From Haoranjiania flava (GTDB lineage Bacteria; Bacteroidota; Bacteroidia; Chitinophagales; Chitinophagaceae), in contig NZ_JAOTPL010000012.1 of NCBI RefSeq assembly GCF_025631005.1, positions 31,453 to 95,452 of the forward strand: a stretch of 64,000 nucleotides of DNA, written 5' to 3'. The position numbers and the translations under genes are program-made. The notes under the pieces are model-generated. The model was not told where the DNA came from. It saw only the letters and a program-made list of their open reading frames with translations, and did not search any database. Numbering within the stretch: the stretch's first letter is position 1; each line of letters begins with the position of its first letter. Below are positions 9,217-18,021 of the stretch, piece by piece.

Positions 9217-10845
9217 ATGAAAAAGATATTTATTGTTTTGCTATCAACAATTGTTTTTCAGACGAGCTGCAAACAAACAATTGACGATGCTTATTTAAGT
9301 CCTAACTCCTATTCGAAGGTGCCGCCTGAACAACTATTACCCCAGATCATAAGCGCTATGGCGGGTAATTATGCGGGGCACGGCCCTCTCAACGATATGC
9401 GGTATATAGGCGCGTACATACAGAACTTTTCTTTTTACCTGCCCAACAGCGTTTTTGATGCAATGGGCTACAACAATAGTATAGGTGACGTTGCGCAATC
9501 TACCTGGAGAATGCATTATTACGATATTGGTCAAAACAACCAAAGAATGATGCAATGGGCAGCCGAAGAAAACAGATGGCACCTGGTAGGTATAGGGAAA
9601 GCCATAGAAGCATGGAGCTGGCTTACCTTAGTAGATTATTATGGAGAAGTAATTGTAAAAGAAGCTTTTAACACCAGCCTTACAACTTTCCACTACGATT
9701 CAGAAGAAGAAGGATACAATAAAGTGCGCAGTACTGCCTTGGAAGCCTTGGAAAATTTAAATAAAGATGCAGGTACAGATGCAACGCTGGCTGAAGCCGA
9801 TAAGTATTTTTACGGCGGCAATATTGAGAAATGGAAAAAATTTGCATATGGTGTATTGGCAAGGTATTACAATCATTTCAGCAATAAATCAACTTACAAA
9901 CCTGATTCAGCCATTTATTATGCAGACAAAGCAATGGCTACCGTGGATGAGATTGCAAGCGTAAAGTTTTTAGCTGATAACCGTAGCGCTACCAACAATT
10001 TCTGGGGGCCTTTCAGAAGTAATTTCGGGGGCACAGCTACAACCAACCCAACAGCAATAAGGCAATCTGCTTATATTGCCAATATACTGAATGGCACTAA
10101 CAGTGAGTTCACCGGTGTAGAGGACCCGCGTGCCTGGTATATGCTCAGAGGCAATACCAATGGTACAATAGTAGGTGTGGAAAGTGGTTTGGGCCAGGCG
10201 GTAATACCTGCTGCAGACAGGCCTGAAACGTTTTTCGGTGCCAGCCAAAACCCAACAGCTACAAACGCTTCGCCGCCCAACGATAACAATTGCAGATTCT
10301 TGTTTAGAAACAATTCTCCGATACCTGTAATGACACCTGCTGAAATGAAATTTATCAAATCCGAAGCAGCCTTCAGGAAAGGAGATAAAGGCACAGCCTT
10401 ACAAGCTTTTAAAGAAGGCATCAATGCTCATTTTGATATGCTGACCACAGTGTACAACGTAAATATACCTGTCGGTAAAGAGATCACTACACAGGTAAAA
10501 GCTGATTATCTATCCAATACAACGGTAGTTCCGGTTGACGCCAATGCACTGACCATGTCTAAAATTATGATGCAGAAGTATATTGCTATGTTTGGGCATG
10601 GTATCTTGGAAACATGGTTAGACATGCGCAGGTTCCACTATACGGATCTGGACGCCCAAACCGGTAAACAGGTGTATGCCGATTTTACTTTAAACATTGT
10701 AATGGCTGATAACCAGGGGCAATACGTGTACAGGTATTATCCCAGGTACAATTCAGAATATGTATGGAATGTGAATGAACTGACAAAGATCGGGGCTACC
10801 AAAAACAATTATCATACAAAAAAGCTGTGGATCACTGAACCTTAA
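9217..10845 (+). CDS. SusD-like (SusD/RagB superfamily, PF12771-type) outer membrane lipoprotein
   Basis: A 542-residue lipoprotein with Cys18 in the lipobox FQTSC. It is the SusD partner for the SusC encoded upstream. It belongs to the SusD-like branch in which the N-terminal part reads DDAYLSPNSYSKVPPEQLLPQII, typical of the PF12771 group rather than the classical SusD group. The C-terminal part has the family's EMKFIKSEAAFRKGD and a tail with many Tyr and Asn residues. A DUF4397 lipoprotein gene follows after 20 bases and is probably cotranscribed. Confidence 0.92.
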   Translation: MKKIFIVLLSTIVFQTSCKQTIDDAYLSPNSYSKVPPEQLLPQIISAMAGNYAGHGPLNDMRYIGAYIQNFSFYLPNSVFDAMGYNNSIGDVAQSTWRMHYYDIGQNNQRMMQWAAEENRWHLVGIGKAIEAWSWLTLVDYYGEVIVKEAFNTSLTTFHYDSEEEGYNKVRSTALEALENLNKDAGTDATLAEADKYFYGGNIEKWKKFAYGVLARYYNHFSNKSTYKPDSAIYYADKAMATVDEIASVKFLADNRSATNNFWGPFRSNFGGTATTNPTAIRQSAYIANILNGTNSEFTGVEDPRAWYMLRGNTNGTIVGVESGLGQAVIPAADRPETFFGASQNPTATNASPPNDNNCRFLFRNNSPIPVMTPAEMKFIKSEAAFRKGDKGTALQAFKEGINAHFDMLTTVYNVNIPVGKEITTQVKADYLSNTTVVPVDANALTMSKIMMQKYIAMFGHGILETWLDMRRFHYTDLDAQTGKQVYADFTLNIVMADNQGQYVYRYYPRYNSEYVWNVNELTKIGATKNNYHTKKLWITEP

Positions 10846-10865
10846 TTTTTTAAATATTTTTACTT

Positions 10866-11651
10866 ATGAATTATAGAATACTATTGTTGTTCCTGGTTAT
10901 ATCTTTCGTGGCTTGCAGTAAAGCAAATGATGAAGGTATTCTCGCTGCATTCGATAATAATCTGAACTATGACGCGAAACTTAAAGTAAATATTGCTTCC
11001 ATTTATAAGAGCAATCCCCTGATGCGCATTAAAATAAACGATCAGATCGTGAGCAGTTCAATAACTGCCAGGACTCCGTATCCCGGAGGCGGATACAACA
11101 CAAATGGTAACAGTCTCGGCAGCTACCTCTCTGTACCTCCAGGAAAAGTAAAAGTGAGTATCATGGTACCTTTTATAAGTGATTCTTTAAAGCGTAACCA
11201 GGACTCAATATTATTGTACAGCGCAGAAGTAAACCTGACACAAGGAAAATATTACTCACTGCACATTAGTGATACTGCTGCGCAAACCAAAAGTGTTTTA
11301 TTTGAGGAATCGTTAGTAGTACCCAACGACACGCTGCCTTATTTTAAATTCGTAAACCTTATGCCCAACGTTCCTGCCATTGATTTATATTTTGGAACTA
11401 CCGTGGTTGCGCAAAATATTAAATATTTAGAAAGCAGCAGCGAATTTACTGTAGACATCAATTCAACATCAACAGCGTGGAGTATTAGGCCGGCGGGATC
11501 ATTGCCAACAGCTACTGCAATTGCTACTTATACCAGTGCGAGTACGCTCACAAGAAATAGAAAGTATACTGCTTTTGCCATGGGCTATAGCGGGCTTGCC
11601 GGCGCAACAGAGGTACGAAGGCCATTTGTTGCTTTTTACCTGGTCAAATAG
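10866..11651 (+). CDS. DUF4397 domain-containing lipoprotein
   Basis: A 261-residue predicted lipoprotein with a short signal peptide and Cys17 in SFVAC. The region YFKFVNLMPNVPAIDLYFG followed by a second beta-rich repeat is characteristic of DUF4397, a beta-sandwich domain of unknown function found on exported Bacteroidota proteins. It is third in a SusC/SusD-like/DUF4397 cluster with only a 20-base gap after the SusD-like gene, so an accessory surface role in that uptake system is likely. No enzymatic motif is visible. Confidence 0.75.
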   Translation: MNYRILLLFLVISFVACSKANDEGILAAFDNNLNYDAKLKVNIASIYKSNPLMRIKINDQIVSSSITARTPYPGGGYNTNGNSLGSYLSVPPGKVKVSIMVPFISDSLKRNQDSILLYSAEVNLTQGKYYSLHISDTAAQTKSVLFEESLVVPNDTLPYFKFVNLMPNVPAIDLYFGTTVVAQNIKYLESSSEFTVDINSTSTAWSIRPAGSLPTATAIATYTSASTLTRNRKYTAFAMGYSGLAGATEVRRPFVAFYLVK

Positions 11652-12211
11652 AGTAAGTTATATACAAATTCAAATCTTGTAATATAAGTTAGAATAACAA
11701 GAATAATATAAATTTTTTATGTTCAGGCTATTCATAGCTGTTGCACATTGGTTATTACAAATCAATCATATAGAACCATGATAAGAGTCCTTACGGATGC
11801 TTTTTTTGAAATTTTGAAAAGAAATTTGGTATCGTTAATCACTATGATAAGTAAAACATCATTTATTATGTATAACGAAATATTTAAAAAGTAAAGAAAT
11901 ACTATTTTTTGTTAAATAATACTTACTATTGTATGGTAATTATTTTAACATTTATCATCACTAAATACATTTTTATGTAATTCGGGAACTTCACATTTTA
12001 GTATTAAAGAACTATAAAAATGGCATAGTGGTCAAAAATAGTGGTTTTTTGTTCTAAAATGATGTCATTTTTGTTCTGCCAAATGAAAGGTAGCAAGCTC
12101 TGCTGAGGAGAAACTTGCAAGCGATAATTTGGTGCATATACTAAGAATGTGAGGCTGATTTTTTCAGCCTCATTTTATATCATTCTTTGGCATCCTTCAT
12201 GGAAAAAAAAC
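11652..12211. other. Gene-free AT-rich stretch
   Basis: About 560 bases without a convincing gene. It contains a weak hairpin with T-run near 11783-11807 that may terminate the DUF4397 transcript, and the candidate structured RNA at 12077-12176. Its far end borders a transposase remnant, so part of it may be insertion-sequence debris. Confidence 0.5.
12077..12176 (+). ncRNA. Candidate small structured RNA ending in an intrinsic terminator
   Basis: In a gene-free stretch, an outer stem CCAAAT (12079-12084) / ATTTGG (12127-12132) encloses an inner stem GCAAG (12093-12097) / CTTGC (12114-12118). About 18 bases later a strong hairpin with arms TGAGGCTGA and TCAGCCTCA (12150-12172) is followed by a T-rich tail. 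Two nested stems followed by a terminator are the layout of a short independent transcript. I do not recognise the family, and the region may instead be the end of a lost insertion sequence. Confidence 0.35.
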
Positions 12212-12355
12212 CTACTTGCTGCTCTGATTTTTCAGATGCAAATACCATTTGATAAAGTTCTTTTTCTTTTCAAACCGTAGCCCTCTGTGAAGTGTAAGCT
12301 TCTCTTTAAGATGCGTAAAATAACCTTCAAGCTCATTAGTTGTCCTGGGTATCAT
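12212..12355 (-). pseudogene. Transposase remnant, C-terminal 47 codons only
   Basis: On the minus strand these codons read IPRTTNELEGYFTHLKEKL followed by a HRGL motif and a basic tail, ending in a stop. The pattern TTNxxEGxFxHLK...HxGL is the C-terminal signature of IS256-like and related MULE-type transposases common in Bacteroidota. An in-frame TGA lies just upstream of the fragment, and no upstream catalytic domain or intact terminal repeats are visible. It is a dead fragment marking a former insertion-sequence site. Confidence 0.7.
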
Positions 12356-12438
12356 ACCTCAGGCCGAAATTGAACTGAGCGGTGGTACCCTCGCACAAAA
12401 TCCATTATAATATACCATTAGAGTACAAATGTTTCCAT

Positions 12439-12469
12439 AAAAAAAGCTGCAATTGAGCAGCTTTTTTTA
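12439..12469 (-). terminator. Bidirectional hairpin terminator after the small YtxH-like gene
   Basis: AAAAAAAGCTGC and GCAGCTTTTTTT enclose a six-base loop. It lies 17 bases past the stop of the minus-strand gene, and its symmetrical A/T tracts could terminate from both directions. Confidence 0.8.
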
Positions 12470-12485
12470 TCTGGCGTGAGAAGAA

Positions 12486-12701
12486 TTAATAAGTTGTTTC
12501 TTCTCTTACATCGCCGGTAGTCTTATTAATGGTGCTTTTAGCAGAATTCATAGCTTCGTTTGCTTTTTCGGTAAATCTTTTTCCGGCACCTGCTACCTTG
12601 TCTTTTACGTTTTGTCTTTGTTCGGGTGTCATACCTTTAAACCAGTATGCTACAGCAGCCAAACCAGCTGCGATTAGTCCGTTTCTTGTGTTGCTATTCA
12701 T
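12486..12701 (-). CDS. Small YtxH-like hypothetical protein
   Basis: A 71-residue protein with an N-terminal glycine/alanine-rich hydrophobic stretch (residues 8-21) followed by a charged helical tail, MTPEQRQNVKDKVAGAGKR and then a KANEAMNSAKSTINKTTG segment. The arrangement of one short membrane-associated segment plus an amphipathic helix resembles YtxH-like or CsbD-like small stress proteins of Bacteroidota. A terminator follows. No catalytic residues are visible. The assignment is by general resemblance, but the start, codon usage and terminator support a real gene. Confidence 0.65.
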   Translation of the reverse strand: MNSNTRNGLIAAGLAAVAYWFKGMTPEQRQNVKDKVAGAGKRFTEKANEAMNSAKSTINKTTGDVREETTY

Positions 12702-12833
12702 TGTTCATTGTTTAGTTGTTAAGTAATTTGTTTAACTATGTACAATAAAAAACTGTGCCACAAATTTGGCTTGCAGGCTGAAAAAGGAAAATTAGCGATT
12801 CATTTAATACCTGGCATTTTGTGCAGCAAAGAA

Positions 12834-13637
12834 TCAGTAGCGCAGATGCCTTACCGTAACGCCGTTGTTGATGAGCTGTTTCAGTGAATCTATGCCGATC
12901 TTTAAATGAGTTTCCACATATTTTTGAGTGATGCTTCTGTCGCTTTCTGCTGTTTTAACGCCTTCCGGTATCATAGGCTGGTCGCTTACCAGCAACAGTG
13001 CGCCTGTGGGAATTTTATTATAAAACCCAACGGTAAATATGGTGGCGGTCTCCATGTCTACCGCATATGCCCTTATTTTTACCAGGTACTTTTTAAAATC
13101 GGCATCGTGTTCCCACACCCTGCGGTTGGTGGTGTATACGGTGCCTGTCCAGTAGTCTACTTTATAGTCACGGATGGTGGTAGAAATAGCTTTCTGCAAG
13201 GCAAAGGCAGGCAGGGCAGGCACTTCGGGCGGAAAGTAATCGTTAGAGGTACCTTCACCGCGAATGGCTGCAATCGGGAGGATCAGGTCGCCGAGTTTAT
13301 TTCTTTTTTTCAGCCCGCCGCATTTACCCAGGAACAAAGCTGCTTTTGGTTTTATGGCAGAGAGCAGGTCCATAATAGTAGCTGCGCCCGGGCTGCCCAT
13401 ACCAAAGTTAATGATGGTAATATTCTCGGCAGTGGCACATTGAAAAGGCTTGGTAAGGCCTTTTACCTTTACATCGTTCCACTTTGCAAACAGGTGTACA
13501 TAGTTGCCGAAATTGGTAAGTAAAATGTATTCACCAAAATTTTTCAGGATTTCCCCGGTATATCTTTGCAGCCAGTTTGTAACAATTTCACTTCTGGTTT
13601 CCATACTAAAGCATTTGTTCATGCTAATATCGTACAT
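12834..13637 (-). CDS. amn: AMP nucleosidase
   Basis: This enzyme hydrolyses AMP to adenine and ribose 5-phosphate in purine salvage. The 267-residue protein is the short Bacteroidota form. It has the phosphorylase-type fold with NFGMGSPGAATIMDLLSAI, the GKCGGLKKRNKLGDLILPIAAIRGEG segment and the AVDMETATIF motif that contacts the ribose in the PNP/UDP phosphorylase superfamily. The homologous N-terminus begins at METRSEIV, so the ATG at 13604 is the better start than the ones at 13637 or 13622. The gene is divergent from the HsdR-N-like gene, and the two share a very short or overlapping upstream region. Confidence 0.9.
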   Translation of the reverse strand: MYDISMNKCFSMETRSEIVTNWLQRYTGEILKNFGEYILLTNFGNYVHLFAKWNDVKVKGLTKPFQCATAENITIINFGMGSPGAATIMDLLSAIKPKAALFLGKCGGLKKRNKLGDLILPIAAIRGEGTSNDYFPPEVPALPAFALQKAISTTIRDYKVDYWTGTVYTTNRRVWEHDADFKKYLVKIRAYAVDMETATIFTVGFYNKIPTGALLLVSDQPMIPEGVKTAESDRSITQKYVETHLKIGIDSLKQLINNGVTVRHLRY

Positions 13638-13658
13638 TTATCGGTAAGAAACTATTTT

Positions 13659-14087
13659 ATGTTGATCACGTATCCTCCGCCGGCATTCAGGATCAAAACG
13701 GAGAATGACAAGGAATTTATCTGGGATGCCATACGCAAACGCTGGATTTTACTTACGCCTGAAGAGTGGGTGCGGCAAAACTTTGTCCAATATCTCATAC
13801 AGGTCAGGAAATATCCTGCCTCATTAATGGCCATTGAAAAGGAGATCAGGCTGGGTGAACTAAAGAAGAGGTTTGATATTGTAGTTTTCAAAAATATGCG
13901 CCCCTGGCTCATTGTAGAATGCAAGGAACCACATGTGGCAATAAATACTGCTGTGCTTGAACAGGTGGCACGGTACAACATGAAACTTTCGGGAAGCTAC
14001 CTGGTTATAACCAACGGAAGGGAAACAATCGGGTGGTGTATAGATAAAGGCTTCTTTCACCGGCTGGATGCGCTGCCCGAATGGTAA
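13659..14087 (+). CDS. HsdR N-terminal-like (HSDR_N_2) nuclease-fold protein
   Basis: A 142-residue stand-alone protein related to the N-terminal domain of type I restriction enzyme R subunits. I chose the ATG at 13659 (MLITYPPP) because the frame upstream overlaps the divergent amn gene. The sequence KKRFDIVVF followed by WLIVECKEP keeps the Asp and the ExK of a PD-(D/E)xK nuclease core. No helicase domain and no HsdS or HsdM gene is nearby, so it is not a complete restriction system. Such single-domain proteins are common and conserved in Bacteroidota and have no assigned role; DNA cleavage is a prediction only. Confidence 0.8.
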   Translation: MLITYPPPAFRIKTENDKEFIWDAIRKRWILLTPEEWVRQNFVQYLIQVRKYPASLMAIEKEIRLGELKKRFDIVVFKNMRPWLIVECKEPHVAINTAVLEQVARYNMKLSGSYLVITNGRETIGWCIDKGFFHRLDALPEW

Positions 14088-14189
14088 TATATTTTAAAAA
14101 ATATTTCATGAACAATTGTTTGCTTATTAAACTTTGATTAAGTTTGTGTATTGATTTTTGAAAAATTAAAGTAACTTTTTATACATAGT

Positions 14190-14864
14190 ATGATGCGTAA
14201 GTCCTGGTGGAAGATCTTAACTTTTGTGTTGTTGATGTGGGTGTGCACAATGGGTTTTATAGTAGACGTGCCTAATCTGGATGGCCGTTTGCAGGAGTCT
14301 ATCCGGAATCTGTTTTTTCATGTGCCGATGTGGATAGGCATGATGGTATTTCTTTCTATATCCGTGTTTTTTGCCATAAAATATTTGCGTTCACAAAAGC
14401 AAATAGATGATATTATTTCCCTGGAATTTGCCCGAATAGGCCTGTACTACAGTTTTTTAGGGCTTTTTACCGGCATGATCTGGGCTAACTACCAGTGGGG
14501 TGCTCCCTGGAGCGGAGACCCTAAGCAGATAGGTACTGCCATTGCCATACTTATTTACTGCGCTTACTTTGTAGTGCGCGGTTCTATGACGGATATGGAT
14601 AAAAGCGCTAAAGTGAGCGCAGTGTACAACATATTTGCTTATTGTATGCTTTTCCCAACTATATGGATATTGCCGCGTTTCGCCGAAAGCCTGCACCCGG
14701 GCGGGCAGGGCAGTGAAGGCAACCCCGCACTGAACCCCAATGATACTACAGATTACATGAAACTGGTAATGATCCCTGCTTTCATCGGCTGGTCTATGTT
14801 GGGCGTATGGATAGCCACCTTAAGAATTAGAGTTAAGTTATTAATAGAAAATAAATTCAAATAG
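14190..14864 (+). CDS. ccsA: Cytochrome c biogenesis heme handling protein, CcmC/CcsA family
   Basis: A 224-residue membrane protein with six predicted transmembrane segments. It carries the tryptophan-rich heme-binding motif WGAPWSGDPKQ, the WWD-type signature of CcmC/CcsA proteins, and flanking histidines in FFHVPMW and SLHPGG that would ligate heme. The family delivers heme across the membrane for attachment to c-type cytochromes. It is followed at once by a CcmD-like small protein, which matches the CcmC-CcmD pairing seen elsewhere. Other ccm genes are not in the window. Confidence 0.9.
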   Translation: MMRKSWWKILTFVLLMWVCTMGFIVDVPNLDGRLQESIRNLFFHVPMWIGMMVFLSISVFFAIKYLRSQKQIDDIISLEFARIGLYYSFLGLFTGMIWANYQWGAPWSGDPKQIGTAIAILIYCAYFVVRGSMTDMDKSAKVSAVYNIFAYCMLFPTIWILPRFAESLHPGGQGSEGNPALNPNDTTDYMKLVMIPAFIGWSMLGVWIATLRIRVKLLIENKFK

Positions 14865-14865
14865 T

Positions 14866-15102
14866 ATGCAACGCTTGAAATATATATGCTTCACTTCAGT
14901 TTTATTTCTTTTTTCATTCTGCACATTTGCGCAGGCAGCCGATCGGCAGCAAACAGGCTTTATGAACAGCAACGGCAAGATATACGTGGTTATGGCCGTA
15001 GTGGTGCTCATTGTGCTCGGCTTGTTTTTATATCTGTATCTGTTGGATAAAAAAATAAGCAAGATAGAGAAAGAGGCAAATGCTCACTCCTCTCGCAGTT
15101 AA
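14866..15102 (+). CDS. CcmD family small membrane protein
   Basis: A 78-residue protein with a signal peptide ending near AQAAD and one transmembrane helix (VYVVMAVVVLIVLGLFLYLYL-like region) followed by a charged coil, KKISKIEKEAN. It starts one base after the ccsA stop, so it is translationally linked. CcmD proteins in other bacteria stabilise heme release from CcmC/CcmE; here the assignment relies on size, topology and position. Confidence 0.8.
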   Translation: MQRLKYICFTSVLFLFSFCTFAQAADRQQTGFMNSNGKIYVVMAVVVLIVLGLFLYLYLLDKKISKIEKEANAHSSRS

Positions 15103-15127
15103 GTTTCACAATAAACAAATTTCAAAT

Positions 15128-16543
15128 ATGTCAAACCGACCAAACTTTTTCGAAAATGTCATAAAAAGTTTTGACAAAGCCGCTGCCCTTACCGATTTCG
15201 ACAAGGGCCTGCTGGAACAGATTAAAGCGTGTAACGCCGTATTGCGCATACGCTTTCCCTTAAAGCGCGACGATGGCAGCATCGAAGTAATTGAAGCTTA
15301 CAGGGTACAGCACTCTCACCACCGTACTCCGTGTAAAGGCGGTATACGTTTCAGTACGGATGTAAACCAGGATGAAGTAATGGCGCTTGCTGCGCTGATG
15401 ACCTACAAATGTGCTATTGTCAGCGTGCCTTTCGGTGGAGGTAAGGGAGGCATCAGGATAGATCCGCAAAACTACAGTGAATTTGAATTGCAGAAGATCA
15501 CCCGCCGCTATACATCAGAGCTGGTAAAGAAAAACTTTATCGGCCCGGGTATAGATGTGCCGGCTCCTGACTACGGTACCAGCGGGCGTGAAATGGCGTG
15601 GATTGCAGATACCTACACTTCTATGAACCCGGACGATATCAATGCGCTGGCATGTGTAACGGGGAAACCTATTTCGCAGGGCGGTGTAAACGGCAGGAAA
15701 GAAGCTACCGGACTCGGTGTTTTTTACGGCGTACGTGAAGTGTGCAACATACCCGGAGTAATGGAAAAAGTAGGCCTTACAACAGGTATTGAAAATAAAA
15801 GAGTGGTTGTGCAGGGTTTGGGTAATGTAGGCTTTTATGCCACTAAATTCTTCAGGCAGGGAGGTGCAAAGATTATCTGCATCGCAGAAAAAGAAGGAGC
15901 TATCTACAATGAAGAAGGGCTCAATGAGGAAGATGTATTCTTCCACAGGAAAAATACAGGCTCGGTGAAAGATTTCCCGGGTTCTATATTCATTGAAAAT
16001 TCTGCTGAAGCACTGGAGCTGGATTGTGATATCCTTATCCCCGCAGCGCTGGAAAGCGTAATCCATGAAGGGAATGCAGAAAGAATTAAAGCTAAAATAA
16101 TCGGCGAGGCAGCCAATGGCCCCCTCACGCCGGAAGCAGACGAAATATTTATCCGCAAAGGTGTGGTGGTGATCCCGGATATGTATCTCAACGCCGGAGG
16201 CGTTACCGTTTCTTACTTTGAATGGTTAAAAAACCTCAGCCACGTTCGTTACGGCAGGATGGAAAAAAGATTCACTGAAAATGTAAACAAACGCATCATC
16301 AACCAGCTTGAATTATTAACCGGCAGGCAGGTGCCGGAAAGAGACAAGAAAATCATTGCACACGGAGCAGATGAAATAGACCTGGTGCACAGCGGCCTGG
16401 AAGAAACCATGATTTCTGCTACGCAGGAAATTATGGATGTATGGCATTCGCATCCAGAAGTGCACGATATGCGCACAGCCGCTTACCTGGTAGCGATACA
16501 AAAAGTAGCCAGGGCTTACGAAGAGCTGGGTATTTTCCCGTAA
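15128..16543 (+). CDS. Glu/Leu/Phe/Val family dehydrogenase (glutamate dehydrogenase)
   Basis: A 471-residue glutamate dehydrogenase-type enzyme that interconverts glutamate and 2-oxoglutarate plus ammonia using NAD(P). I chose the ATG at 15128 (MSNRPNFFENV) because the upstream frame overlaps ccmD. Substrate and catalytic residues lie in TPCKGGIRF, GGGKGGIR and the GTSGREMAWIADTY segment, followed by the Rossmann motif VVQGLGNVGFYATKFF. A terminator follows 18 bases after the stop. The cofactor cannot be decided with confidence from sequence alone. Confidence 0.93.
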   Translation: MSNRPNFFENVIKSFDKAAALTDFDKGLLEQIKACNAVLRIRFPLKRDDGSIEVIEAYRVQHSHHRTPCKGGIRFSTDVNQDEVMALAALMTYKCAIVSVPFGGGKGGIRIDPQNYSEFELQKITRRYTSELVKKNFIGPGIDVPAPDYGTSGREMAWIADTYTSMNPDDINALACVTGKPISQGGVNGRKEATGLGVFYGVREVCNIPGVMEKVGLTTGIENKRVVVQGLGNVGFYATKFFRQGGAKIICIAEKEGAIYNEEGLNEEDVFFHRKNTGSVKDFPGSIFIENSAEALELDCDILIPAALESVIHEGNAERIKAKIIGEAANGPLTPEADEIFIRKGVVVIPDMYLNAGGVTVSYFEWLKNLSHVRYGRMEKRFTENVNKRIINQLELLTGRQVPERDKKIIAHGADEIDLVHSGLEETMISATQEIMDVWHSHPEVHDMRTAAYLVAIQKVARAYEELGIFP

Positions 16544-16560
16544 CTTTCAGGAAGAATCAG

Positions 16561-16593
16561 AAAAAATGCCGGGAATTTTACCGGCATTTTTTG
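16561..16593 (+). terminator. Rho-independent terminator after glutamate dehydrogenase
   Basis: The arms AAAAAATGCCGG and CCGGCATTTTTT enclose an eight-base loop. This is one of the strongest terminators in the window. Confidence 0.92.
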
Positions 16594-16694
16594 ATTTAGA
16601 CTTACTACATTTAGCTAATTTCAGGCCTCCGCCAAGACCTCAATATTTATTTACAGCAATATTAAAATATATGATACTTCCTTTTTTGTTGATT

Positions 16695-17056
16695 ATGTTC
16701 CATTATTCGTTAACTTTGATAAATGGAAATTATCAGATAAATTGTTTTTATAAAGACCATTTCGAAAACTTTTTTGAAACCTAAAGCGATAAAGTTAAGG
16801 CCAAAATTGACGAAGTGCTTTTTATGATAACGATTATCGAACGTGTTCCGACAAAATTTTTGAAAAGTATTGAAGGCGCTAAGGGCTTTTTGAAATCCGG
16901 GTTGAATATGAAAGTAATATCTACCGGATATTTTGCTGTTTCGACAAAGGAAATTTGGTTGTCTTATTTAATGGATTTCATAAGAAAACTCAGAAAACAC
17001 CGCTTAAAGAATTGAAAAAAGCAGAAAAATTAATGGTGGAATATTTTAAAGAATAA
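16695..17056 (+). pseudogene. Decayed HigB/RelE-like (Gp49-like) toxin gene, one stop and one frameshift
   Basis: Three segments together read like a full phage-derived Gp49/HigB toxin of about 115 residues. The first ends at an in-frame TAA (16782-16784), the second reads SDKVKAKIDEVLFMITIIERVP and ends near EGAKG, and the third, after a one-base deletion near 16884-16886, reads LFEIRVEYESNIYRIFCCFD and continues NLVVLFNGFHKKTQKTPLKEL to a TAA at 17054. The FNGFxKKTQKTP motif is diagnostic of this toxin family. The intact antitoxin gene starts 13 bases later. The toxin cannot be made in full from this sequence. Confidence 0.85.
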
Positions 17057-17068
17057 AAGAAAGTAAAG

Positions 17069-17371
17069 ATGGACACAAAAAATAAAAATATCAAAACTTT
17101 TGCCCAACATCTTGACAAGAGATACGGCATAAAGGGAACTAAAGAAAGAACCGAATTTGAAATAAAAGCTAAGTCGTTTGCTATTGGAGAACTGATTAAG
17201 GAAGAAAGAAAATTAGCCCAAATGACACAGGAGCAACTTGCCCAAAAAATTGGCGCAAGAAAAAGCTTCATATCAAGAATTGAAAATGGTCACAGCGACA
17301 TTCAACTTTCAACCCTTTATAAACTTATCGAATTTGGGCTTGGCCGAAAAATAAATTTGACAATCCAATAA
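17069..17371 (+). CDS. HigA-like antitoxin, XRE helix-turn-helix protein
   Basis: A 100-residue XRE-type DNA-binding protein with the helix-turn-helix at residues about 52-90: MTQEQLAQKIGARKSFISRI, followed by HSDIQLSTL. It lies 13 bases after the broken toxin gene, in the usual toxin-first order of HigBA systems, and has the long N-terminal arm typical of HigA partners of Gp49-like toxins. It is intact although its toxin is not, so it now acts at most as an orphan repressor or as protection against a related toxin elsewhere. Confidence 0.85.
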   Translation: MDTKNKNIKTFAQHLDKRYGIKGTKERTEFEIKAKSFAIGELIKEERKLAQMTQEQLAQKIGARKSFISRIENGHSDIQLSTLYKLIEFGLGRKINLTIQ

Positions 17372-17533
17372 TAACTCCGATGAAAATCTTTTGCTGAGAA
17401 CATGTTTGAATGACTTAGATTGAAATATGCTGCAGTTTGAATGTTCATTTTTGAACTTTTGTACAAAATATCCACGCGGAACAAGCTATAATACATATCG
17501 GTAATTTTTCAGAAATGATATTGACCCTATTTT

Positions 17534-17797
17534 ATGTACAAGAAATATGGTAAACGAGGGGTCAAAAAAAGGGAGCAGTGGGAGCAGGAATTTGAAACGT
17601 TTCAACTTGGCGTTTTGCTTGAAGAAGCAAGACTTAAACTTGGTTTGACACAACAACAGCTTGCTGAAAAATGTGGGACAAACAAATCTTATATTTCAAG
17701 AATAGAAAATAACGCAAGCGATATACGGCTTTCAACCTTAATGAAGATAATCCGGACAGGTTTGGGAGGGCAATTAAGGCTAACATTACAACTCTAA
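17534..17797 (+). CDS. Second HigA-like XRE antitoxin, orphan
   Basis: An 87-residue XRE protein similar in layout to the antitoxin 160 bases upstream. It has LTQQQLAEKCGTNKSYISRI and SDIRLSTLMKI, and a KKYGKRGVKKREQWEQEFE arm at the N-terminus. Family members usually have about 10 extra residues before KKYGKRG; here a TGA lies 10 bases upstream of the ATG, so the N-terminus may be slightly shortened. No toxin gene is found within 160 bases on either side. The two neighbouring paralogues suggest a toxin-antitoxin hot spot that has lost its toxins. Confidence 0.75.
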   Translation: MYKKYGKRGVKKREQWEQEFETFQLGVLLEEARLKLGLTQQQLAEKCGTNKSYISRIENNASDIRLSTLMKIIRTGLGGQLRLTLQL

Positions 17798-18021
17798 TTA
17801 ATAGAAAGCAAGCGTTTAAATAGTATTGAAAAAACATTTTCGGAGAAAACCTTCGATGAAGAAATCCATTGCAAATTGAGCATTTTGGAGCCCGGCTGTT
17901 AAAAAATCTTCCGTAAGCCAATTATTAATATCCTGATTAAATTCCAATTCTGGCAAAAAAAAGAATGATTGGTATTGGCGTGTAATTTTATTTGCAGACG
18001 GATGTTAATCATAAACTACTC

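Noticed and set aside
14841..15062. A minus-strand frame across the CcmD gene
   Set aside because: It overlaps the intact CcmD frame, which has the expected signal peptide, helix and position next to ccsA.
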